Source: Blepharisma stoltei (lineage: Eukaryota > Ciliophora > Heterotrichea > Heterotrichida > Blepharismidae). From it: DNA of 64,000 bases. Shown here in pieces: positions 55,837-64,000 of the stretch. Numbering within the stretch: the first letter of the stretch is position 1; every line of letters starts with the position of its first letter. The stretch spans positions 682,001 to 746,000 of the forward strand of contig CAJZBQ010000054.1 in NCBI GenBank assembly GCA_914767885.1. Reading direction: 5' to 3'. The notes beneath the pieces are model-generated. The model was given only the letters and a program-made list of their open reading frames with translations. It was not told the DNA's origin and did no database searches. Both the position numbers and the translations under genes were made by a program.

Positions 55837-56720
55837 ATGTCTTCAACTGACTCACTAGTCACAACAGAGATCTCATCAATGCTCTCCAAAAACGACCTTC
55901 TTCATTGGCTGAATAATTTTCTCAAACTGAATATTGCAAAAGTGGAGCATCTTGCATCGGGCGCTGCATATTGCCAAATTATCGAAGCGATTTATCCAGG
56001 ACAAGTCCAAATGCATAAAGTTAATTGGCAAGCTAAGCACGAGTATGAGTATATTAATAATTTCAAAGTTTTGCAGCAAGCTTTTGTTAAGTGCAATATA
56101 TCGCGACAAATTATTTTTCTCTTTATTATTTATATATGGTGATTATAGGTAGTTTTGATTGGCTCAAAGAAATATGATATATATCATATAAAGCAATAAT
56201 TTGCAATAGTCCTGCGGCTTAAAAAAAATAATTTCTAATAGAATTAAATTATTTATTTGGCGATATTGTGGCTTAATTTTAATATAGATAGTATATACAA
56301 AAATATATTGAAGTAGAAAAACTTATAAAAGGAAAGTTTCAAGACAACCTTGAAATGCTGCAATGAATTAAAAAATTTTTTGATTTGCATTATAATGGAT
56401 CTAGCTATGAACCAGCTCCCAGGAGAAGACCGGTTTCCAGGCAAAGCACTCCAGACATAAAGCGGCCAGTAAAAAAAATCTTAGGGGAGCACAATATACC
56501 AGCTTCACCTATTGAGCCGGTTAAGGCAAAAATAGATACAGATGAAATGAAAATGACGATACACACTTTAGAAAAAGAAAGGGACTATTATTTCGGTAAG
56601 CTCAGAGATATTGAAAATCTTGTGCAGAAATATGAAGACCAAGAAAATCCAGTTATATTATCAATACAAAAAATTTTATATGCAGTAGGAGATGATGCAA
56701 TGGAGATTGATCACATCTAA
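55837..56720 (+). CDS. EB1: Microtubule plus-end protein EB1 (MAPRE family)
   Basis: 230 aa after removing one IES. The start at 55837 (MSSTDSLVTTEISSML) gives the normal calponin-homology domain length. The CH domain reads SKNDLLHWLNNFLKLN, then AAYCQIIEAIYPGQVQMHKV and NFKVLQQAFVKCNISR. Past the IES comes KYIEVEKLIKGKFQDNLEML with Trp by TGA (LQWIKKFFDLHYNG). A basic linker (RRRPVSRQSTPDIKRPVK) follows, then the EBH dimerisation coiled coil (MTIHTLEKERDYYFGKLRDI) and the end DDAMEIDHI. EB1 tracks growing microtubule tips and occurs at ciliary bases. Confidence 0.92.
56106..56296. other. 191-bp IES in EB1 (ACAAA)
   Basis: ACAAA at 56106-56110 and 56297-56301. Removal gives CNISRQKYIEVEKLIKGK in frame, matching the EB1 CH domain. 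AT-rich, with no relation to the other inserts. The exact pointer could be shifted, but the length must leave remainder 2 on division by three. Confidence 0.75.
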
Positions 56721-56850
56721 ATTTATGACTATAAACTATTATTTTATATATAAGAATTTATCATTAAAGATTTGTTGAAATTCTTTGTATTATGCAATAA
56801 AAACACAATAAGATAAATTACATGAAAAACGCTTTATAAGAAATTTATTA

Positions 56851-57324
56851 TTAAAAATTAGGGTTTATTTTGGGTAAAATATACTGCAAAAAATGCTCGA
56901 TATTTTCCCTAAAATGCAATAAATTGATTGTGTCTTCATTGATTGGAAACCATTGAATAAGCTCAATATCTTCTTTATCCTGGATTTCTGTTTGCTTCGC
57001 AACTTCAGCTATAAACAAAACCACTGATTTCTCAACGCTTCTACCCATTCTTGTCCGAAAATGATATTCTACAGGTTCAATCGGGCTAGCATTCATATAG
57101 TCAGCAGTCCATCCTTTATCACTCCAGAACATAGTAGGATAATGCCCAGTTTCTTCCATTAATTCTCTCATTGCAGCTTCAATAGGAGCTCTATCACTTC
57201 TTTCCATATGCCCTTTGGGGATGCAAAAATAGCTATGTCTCCACGTCTTAGCTAGAAGAATTTCTTTTTGCCCATTCATAATTCTCAAAGGGACTATTCC
57301 ATAGCTTATTTCTTTTCTAATCAT
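56851..57324 (-). CDS. Nudix hydrolase, diadenosine tetraphosphatase type
   Basis: 157 aa. Starts MIRKEISYGIVPLRI, and the Nudix box GHMERSDRAPIEAAMRELME, then ETG, fits GX5EX7REUXEEXGU with its catalytic glutamates. The N-terminal SYGIVPLRIMNGQKEILLAK and the length are typical of bis(5'-nucleosyl)-tetraphosphatases, which clear dinucleoside polyphosphates. Substrate is inferred from family style. Confidence 0.85.
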   Translation of the reverse strand: MIRKEISYGIVPLRIMNGQKEILLAKTWRHSYFCIPKGHMERSDRAPIEAAMRELMEETGHYPTMFWSDKGWTADYMNASPIEPVEYHFRTRMGRSVEKSVVLFIAEVAKQTEIQDKEDIELIQWFPINEDTINLLHFRENIEHFLQYILPKINPNF

Positions 57325-57393
57325 TATTATAACTACTTTACTTAAATAAGGTAAAAAATGTTTGGAATATGCACATGTTCGTCATATACCATT

Positions 57394-57858
57394 TTAAGTT
57401 TCAGTTTGGTTTTTCTTTATTAGTTTTTTAATTCGATTTATTGACTTTTTTATTTGGTTAGAAGCACTGTAGACTATTTCAGTTGTTGTTTGATTTGTCA
57501 GCTTTTGTGGGCTTATAGAAGCTATATCTGAACCATCAGAAATGCTTTCACTTAGTGGTGGAAGCTGCTTCTTTAAGACTTTTTTCCTCATGCTAATAGG
57601 GATTATTACATTATCATAAGTTAGCACCTCTCTTTTGGTGGGCATCGAAGTTCGTCTAAAATCATTTCTTGACGGTAACCGTATAGGAATACTTTGAGTT
57701 GTGCTTTTAATTACATCTGAAATGTCATAAGTTTGCAATTCGGAGCGTCCCCTTATAGGCTCCAAGCTTTGCCTTAATTGTGAGCGATGGAGATTTGGAA
57801 GATAAATCTCTTCTGAAGCTCTTAAAGTTGAGTTTTTCTTTGCTCTTCTTTTTAGCAT
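57394..57858 (-). CDS. Basic protein of unknown function
   Basis: 154 aa in one frame; ATG 57856-57858, TAG ends the frame near 57394. Lys/Arg- and Ser-rich (MLKRRAKKNSTLRAS; QIKKSINRIKKLIKKNQTET). No domain. Codon use resembles its neighbours, so a real gene is likely. Confidence 0.6.
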   Translation of the reverse strand: MLKRRAKKNSTLRASEEIYLPNLHRSQLRQSLEPIRGRSELQTYDISDVIKSTTQSIPIRLPSRNDFRRTSMPTKREVLTYDNVIIPISMRKKVLKKQLPPLSESISDGSDIASISPQKLTNQTTTEIVYSASNQIKKSINRIKKLIKKNQTET

Positions 57859-58498
57859 ATTATATTAATTTTGAGACATTTAATGAGAAAATTAAAATTT
57901 AGAATTATTTGGAAATATAGTATAATTTAAGGTTTAAATTTATATAAAATTATTTGAATCTCATTGTGTTTCACTGGAAAATTCCATATTTTTATTAGAT
58001 ATAAGACACAAAGCATTTTATAATCTGTAGAGCCTTTTGCTCACAGCATTTATTTACTAGTAGTTTTTTTGCAAAGCTAGAATAGCATATGTGAAAAAAT
58101 TGCAAAAAAAAGAGCTGTGTAAAGTAGTGAAATTTAATAGCATAAGATCCAATAATTATCAACTTAATGTTATTACCCTTCAGCAAAATTCCTTGGCCAC
58201 TATTTTTAGTACCTTGGATACTATAAATTTAGCATCAAATTTCAAATCTTTACAAATATAATTTCTCAAAAAAATTATTTATGGTAAAAAATAAGTCATT
58301 ATTTCCTTTATTTTCCATGAGTTTTTAAGAAGAAATTTTGAATATTTACACAGTAATATCATAATAAGGCAAAAAATATTGATTAAGCTGATTTAAGCTA
58401 TTTATATACTTAACAATTTTTTTTCAAAATGGATTAGGAAGGTTGAAAACGGATCAGTTTTGATTAAATACTTGAGAAAATACATTAATATAATAAGT
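57859..58498. other. AT-rich spacer, no gene recognised
   Basis: 640 bp between divergent genes. Very AT-rich; no MITE ends, ORF or hairpin stood out. Confidence 0.5.
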
Positions 58499-59323
58499 AT
58501 GATTATTCAAATTTTTAGCCTCTGATTAGCTGCTGCACGTGCTGAAACTTCTGACATAAAAAATGATTTTTCACTAGATCTTTGCTTTTCTTTGGAAAAT
58601 GACTCGTCAAGCCCTAATTCTAAAGGTAAAAACCCTCAAGTAGCAACATGCATTTTTTTGTATTATTTATTTGAGTGTAGACCTATGGAAAGCATTGAAA
58701 ATAATGAAAATTGTAAAATTGCCTTGGATGTTTATGAAGAATATTCTGATCCGTGAACTGATAAAAATGGATGGGTAGTAGAATTTGCATCTGAAATGCT
58801 AAATCAAAGAAGAAGTGATCCTAATGAATTTGAGCCCAGAGGGCCACCTCCTTCTAATAAAGATAATTCTCAATCAGATAGCTCTGACAAAGACTATTTA
58901 AGTGCAGTTAGTGTTGCAATTTTAATATGCTTTGGGATAGGATTTTTGCTACTCGTTTTTATGTAATTTCAAAGCAGGATTATTATTGTTTGTGTATATT
59001 TGCAAGTCAAAAAGAGACGAAGATTAAGGATGCTAAGAATCAGGGACATAGGGCATAATCACTCTGAAGAAAATCAACTAAATATAAAAGTCGTCACCAA
59101 AGATATGATTGAAAAAATCATGCCTGTAGAAGTTTACAATGGTAAAAGCAAGATAATAGGCGAATCTGTATGCACAATCTGTTTGATGGAGATAGTGTGG
59201 AGTAATCTAATAAGGATTACACCATGCCTTCACCCTTATCACCAAGATTGCATCGATGAATGGCTTATTTCTAAAAGAAAGCCAAAATGTCCAAATTGTA
59301 ATAAAAATCCTTTTGATCAATAA
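58499..59323 (+). CDS. RING-H2 membrane protein, probable E3 ubiquitin ligase
   Basis: 269 aa after one 15-nt intron. Signal peptide MIIQIFSLWLAAARA (Trp by TGA), then a lumenal/extracellular part with cysteines (LDLCFSLEND; ATCIFLYYLFECRP), and a membrane helix YLSAVSVAILICFGIGFLLL. The cytosolic RING-H2 is CTICLMEI, then CLHPYHQDCIDEWL and KPKCPNC. This is the layout of PA-TM-RING/GRAIL-type ligases, though no PA domain is evident. Stop TAA 59321-59323. Confidence 0.82.
58963..58977 (+). other. 15-nt intron in the RING-H2 gene
   Basis: GTAATTTCAAAGCAG directly after the helix. Splicing gives LLLVFM-IIIVCVYLQVKKRR and removes an in-frame TAA. Confidence 0.9.
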
Positions 59324-59398
59324 ATGATCTTAATAGCAATTTTGGATTTATTTATATTTCTTACTATATCCAGAAACTCGATATTTAAGAATAGACTT

Positions 59399-60235
59399 TT
59401 ATAAATTATGATCTAAAAATAGCTTTCTAATAAGCTGGAACCTAATAAAGAAGTTCTCATCGCTCATCCCTTCAAACTCATTCGGCAGATCTTTCAAAGT
59501 CCATGAAAATTCTTTTTGTATCTCGCTTAAGCTCTCCAAAATCGGAAATCTCAGTGTTTTCATTATAGCTTGGAACCCTTTTTTGTTTAAAATTCCTGAA
59601 AGATCTTCGTCAAGAAATCTCCAATAATTAAGTGCGCTCAGTTGCCTTGCGAGTATGTCTTCTCCTAATGATCTTTCATAGCTAGCTAATGATTGTAAAT
59701 TATAAAATTGGAGTAATTGAGCAAAAGTAAAGCCAGTAGGCATTGAACACAGATAATAAGCATGGGGATGAAGCATTTCATGCAAACTTTTCATATCAAT
59801 TGGGACGTCAAATGGGTAATCCTCTATAAAAGTTGAATGAAAGTCAAGCATCCTGTCACAGGCAATAGAGTCTTCTCTTCTGAATAAATTTTTGGTATAA
59901 TGCCTTAGGAGGCTGGATTGAGTTTTTGGTTGCATTTTGTAATAATCAGGCAAAACTTCTGTGCGGGCTTTGACGTAGTTTAGCCATAATTCAAGCTCAG
60001 CTTTAGCAATTTGTTGTTTTTCAGCAAGAGATCTGGATTGAGAGTAAGCTTTTGTTGTGATCAAAAGTTTTTCAGCTAATTTTTGGTGCTCTGGGCAGTG
60101 AAAGCTGCCTATGCCGTAATATTCTTCCATCTGCTCTGACATAACTCGGTTTTTAGGGATTGGCATCGGTCTGGTGTATTTGATGAGGCCTAGAGCTACT
60201 TTGTCAGCTGCTGGAATAATGTTAGCCATCGACAT
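59399..60235 (-). CDS. Conserved-looking protein of unknown function
   Basis: 278 aa, one open frame from ATG 60233-60235. Mostly helical (AEKLLITTKAYSQSRSLAEK), with repeated Trp/Tyr/His (LLRHYTKNLFRREDS; EMLHPHAYYLCSMPTGF). No domain recognised. No IES or intron. Confidence 0.65.
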   Translation of the reverse strand: MSMANIIPAADKVALGLIKYTRPMPIPKNRVMSEQMEEYYGIGSFHCPEHQKLAEKLLITTKAYSQSRSLAEKQQIAKAELELWLNYVKARTEVLPDYYKMQPKTQSSLLRHYTKNLFRREDSIACDRMLDFHSTFIEDYPFDVPIDMKSLHEMLHPHAYYLCSMPTGFTFAQLLQFYNLQSLASYERSLGEDILARQLSALNYWRFLDEDLSGILNKKGFQAIMKTLRFPILESLSEIQKEFSWTLKDLPNEFEGMSDENFFIRFQLIRKLFLDHNL

Positions 60236-60459
60236 TTGTAATATTTATATCAATTTTTACATTAATAAAACCTTTGATCAATGTATGCGAAAATTTTCAG
60301 CAATATTGATAAATATCTCTTATCTATCTATATATGTAAAAGTGTTTAACTGTCCATATATTTAAAAGTGTTTAAATCTTGTATTAGTAGATATGAGATA
60401 ATTATAAAAACAGGCATAAAGAGAATCAAAATTTTTTTATTATTTATTGCCAAAAGCAA

Positions 60460-60682
60460 TTACATTTGTATAAATAATTCCCTTTTGAGTTCTTCAATTT
60501 CTTTTGCTTTTTGTGCGTCTAGTTCTTCGGTTATCATTTTTATTTCTTCTTGCATATTTACTTTCATCTGCTCTAACACTTGCTTCATAATCCCTCCTTG
60601 GTCTTCTAGCTCTTTCATCTGTAATTTGTAATCAACAGTGACTTCTGATATTCTATTATAATATTTACAATAAATAAGTCAT
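60460..60682 (-). CDS. Small coiled-coil protein with 16-nt intron
   Basis: 68 aa: ATG 60680-60682, a 16-nt intron after five codons, TAA 60460-60462. Spliced start MTYLLISEVTVDYKLQMKEL, then LEQMKVNMQEEIKMITEELD: coiled coil to the end. Too short for simple ORF detection. Function unknown. Confidence 0.65.
60653..60668 (-). other. 16-nt intron in the small coiled-coil gene
   Basis: Minus strand GTAAATATTATAATAG; splicing joins MTYLL to ISEVTVDYK and removes TAA/TAG codons. Confidence 0.75.
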
Positions 60683-60717
60683 TTATCAAAAATTATTTTG
60701 AAAATAAAAATATTTTC

Positions 60718-61524
60718 CTAATTAACTATAACTTTTTCTGTAATATATTTTTCCATAATATTTTCAAGTCTTTTTTCAACTTCACTAGAAGAATTTGAAA
60801 TATTAAAAAATCCTGAGAAATCGATGGTTTCACTTTCTTCTTCATCAGGCTCTGTTTTTATATGCCTATCAATGCTTTCAGCTGTGGAGAGGTTTTCTGT
60901 CATAGAAATGCTGAAATCATTTGAATTTTTTCTGAATGATGAATTTAGAGTGGTATGCTTGAACTTTCTTGAAGCAAGACGGACCTCTAAGTCGCTATTT
61001 TGGGATTTTATGTCAGTAAGAGCTTTACTTGAGGTGCTATGAGTGAGTTGTTTTTGGTTGCTGAGGATTTTCTTAACTATGCGATTTTCCTTCACAGTTA
61101 GTGCTGGAAGTTCATTATCCTCATTTTCTATTTTTTCCTTATTGCTTTCAGCAGTTTCTATTTTTTTAGGCATTTCTTCTGACTCTGAAGGCTTTATCTC
61201 TGGAATTTTTACTTGATCTGGATCAGGTTCATTTTGAAGAGCCTTGATTACTTGAGGTTTCATTAAAAGGTTACGTATTTTCAATTGATAATCATAAAAT
61301 CGCGTATCATTATGAAGCTCATAGAATTCAATTGCTTTACTATATATATCAATCAGCTCATGTATGGTAGTGGGATCTCAGGATTTCTCTAATTGGTTTT
61401 CTTTGTTTAAAATTTCAAGCGCAAATTTTGATGGTAGAGAATTTTGAAGAAGTCCTTGAGGAGAAAGAGTGGGGAACACAAACTGATTTTGGAGTTTATT
61501 GGAGCCTGGACTAAAAAAATACAT
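60718..61524 (-). CDS. Acidic/serine-rich protein of unknown function
   Basis: 268 aa; the true start is ATG 61522-61524 because a TGA-Trp (61378, KSWDPTTIHELI) lies between it and the next Met. N-terminal helical part (TTIHELIDIYSKAIEFYELH), then a long charged, probably disordered region (KPSESEEMPKKIETAESNKE). No domain recognised. Confidence 0.65.
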
Positions 61525-61944
61525 TTATTATTTGCAATTTTAGACGATGGGAAGAATTTGAAATTCAGAAATGAAAGGGTAATAACGAATGGGAAAATAT
61601 AGAAAAAATAAAAATTAAGTCGTTGAATAGTAAATAAGGTGTTCAAGTAATACAAATGCTCAGTGGTTTTAAGAATACTAATTTCATATTTAAGAAAATG
61701 TACTCATGTTTTCCAGTATTTTTATAAATTAATTGAATCTTTGCATATTAAAATCTCATTATTGTAAGCAATCCTATTCAAAACAAGCGATTAATCTTTC
61801 TTAATCATAAATTATTTAATTAATAAACTAAAAAATTAAATTCCTAATAGGAATATATCTATATCACTTAAAATTTGTGATAAACAATAAATAAGCTTTT
61901 CAATCATTCTATCACATATACTTTTTCATCCCATTTCAATATAA
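61525..61944. promoter_or_regulatory. Divergent upstream region (60718 gene and eIF1)
   Basis: 420 bp, AT-rich, between two divergent starts. No recognisable motif, gene or mobile element. Confidence 0.45.
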
Positions 61945-62271
61945 ATGGTGGATTCTATTGTATCATTTGGCTCAAACTTACCAAACGACTTCGAAGAACC
62001 TACCTCAACTAATTACGTCCATATCAGAATACAACAAAGAAACAACAGAAAGTGTCTGACTTTAATTGAAGGAATGCCTGCAGATATTGATCTCAAAAAG
62101 GTATTGAGATATTTCAAGAAGACCTTTTCTTGCAATGGCACCATAGTGAATAACGAAGAAAACGATGAGAAGATTATACAGTTAACAGGAGATAATAGAA
62201 GCCAAGTTGCAGAGTTTTTAAAGGAAGAATGCATAGTCCCAGAAGACTGCATCAAGATCCATGGGCATTAA
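61945..62271 (+). CDS. eIF1: Translation initiation factor eIF1 (SUI1)
   Basis: 108 aa, typical length. HIRIQQRNNRKCLTLIEGMP and LKKVLRYFKKTFSCNGTIVN are the SUI1 core; GDNRSQVAEFLKEECIV is the conserved C-terminal helix. eIF1 controls start-codon choice on the 40S subunit. No intron or IES. Confidence 0.95.
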   Translation: MVDSIVSFGSNLPNDFEEPTSTNYVHIRIQQRNNRKCLTLIEGMPADIDLKKVLRYFKKTFSCNGTIVNNEENDEKIIQLTGDNRSQVAEFLKEECIVPEDCIKIHGH

Positions 62272-62659
62272 AATCCAAAATTATTCTTGCTGATAAATAA
62301 GTTAGCTTAAGAGAAATTCCAGAGAAAATTGGTTTTAATTGTTGATTTTTTGTTAATGGGAAGATTTAACTTTAAACTGCTGAAAGGCAATCTGGCATTT
62401 CCAACAGAAATTTCCTTGTAAATAATTATAAATAAATATAAGCACATATTAGGTGCAGATTTTAAATATCTGACAACAGCAACTTATATTATTTAATGAG
62501 TCAAATTAAATATTAAACTTACTTCTAAAATAGAAACAGTTCTGACATAGGTCAATAAACAAAATGCTTATATAAATCTTCAGTCAATTAATCATTTAAG
62601 TTTTCAACAAATTCTTTTCTTTTCAATAAATAATCGTTTACTTTTAACCTTCCATTATA
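62272..62659. other. AT-rich spacer before GAPDH
   Basis: 388 bp with no gene or repeat recognised; it presumably holds the eIF1 3' end and the GAPDH promoter. Confidence 0.45.
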
Positions 62660-63779
<1,120 letters not shown>

Positions 63780-63807
63780 AAATTATTAAATTTAGGAATT
63801 TTATAAA

Positions 63808-64000
63808 ATGGCTAGATTCGTAAGACTATTTTCTACCATCAAGTCCAAACCTATAAGCATCTATGAAAGCCCAGACTATGCAAAGCTTGCCTCTATTAAA
63901 GGAAATTTCGTAAGAGAAGCAATTTCAGTTCTAGGCCAAAAATATCACCAATTTGTCCCATTTTACTTGGAATCTCGCCTTACAACAATTCAAAAGCGCT
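63808..64000 (+). CDS. Partial gene, unknown product
   Basis: ATG 63808 (MARFVRLFSTIKSKPISIYE) and an open frame to the window end. The Arg/Ser-rich start could be a mitochondrial presequence. Too short to assign. Confidence 0.55.
   Translation, partial: MARFVRLFSTIKSKPISIYESPDYAKLASIKGNFVREAISVLGQKYHQFVPFYLESRLTTIQKR

Overview
The window reads as germline (micronuclear) DNA of a heterotrich ciliate, most likely Blepharisma. Three signs point there. In-frame TGA encodes tryptophan throughout, while every gene ends in TAA or TAG. Genes carry 15- or 16-nt introns (GT...AG). Most long genes are cut by sequences that must be removed to restore the reading frame, which is how internal eliminated sequences (IESs) behave. 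The organism name is inferred; the code, introns and junctions are seen directly.

Layout. 1-2513: ELMO-domain gene (-, cut at the window edge) and an FBXO9/Hrt3-like F-box gene (+). 2743-10293: RNA polymerase II largest subunit RPB1 (+), in eight pieces separated by seven inferred IESs. 10356-15788: a ferlin (-) carrying three retroposon-like insertions. 16019-20120: a 1,319-aa CCCH zinc-finger protein (+). 20580-29407: two tandem paralogues of a Cys/His-cluster protein; the first holds a 5.5-kb LINE on the opposite strand, itself hit by a SINE-like element. 29595-36869: NMNAT, COPI-associated membrane protein, TM9SF, adenylate kinase 6 and a mitochondrial RAP protein. 37361-46516: a catalytically dead-looking Ulp1-like protein, a leishmanolysin-like protease, an RBM5/10-like splicing factor, a RING/TRAF-type zinc-finger protein, a mitochondrial carrier and small coiled-coil genes. 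46558-50306: a USP53/54-like deubiquitinase fused to an array of RanBP2/NZF fingers. 50592-64000: ARL3, a voltage-sensor/cyclase-like protein, EB1, a Nudix hydrolase, a RING-H2 protein, small genes, eIF1, GAPDH and a partial gene.

Mobile DNA. Four kinds of insert are visible. (1) Family M: MITEs with CTCCCC...GGGGAG ends and the core GTGAGCGAACAAAA, flanked by a 3-bp TNA repeat (TAA/TTA, once TCA, once TGA). (2) Family P: a near-perfect palindrome of about 440 bp flanked by TA. (3) Retroposon-like elements (A/B, D, and H with its longer relative F and truncated copy E) with target-site duplications of 10-17 bp. (4) One LINE with a 12-bp duplication. In exons, removing an element plus one copy of its flanking repeat usually restores the frame exactly. 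Several further inserts of 34-273 bp belong to no family I recognise.

The genes are ordinary dispersed eukaryotic housekeeping and signalling genes, not an operon or a defence island. The unusual biology is the germline architecture: introns that exist only after IES removal, retroposons that behave as IESs with junctions lacking TA, and a LINE inside an exon. Junctions are deduced from sequence alone and need a somatic (macronuclear) assembly or RNA for proof. Four or five junctions could not be resolved and are marked as such.
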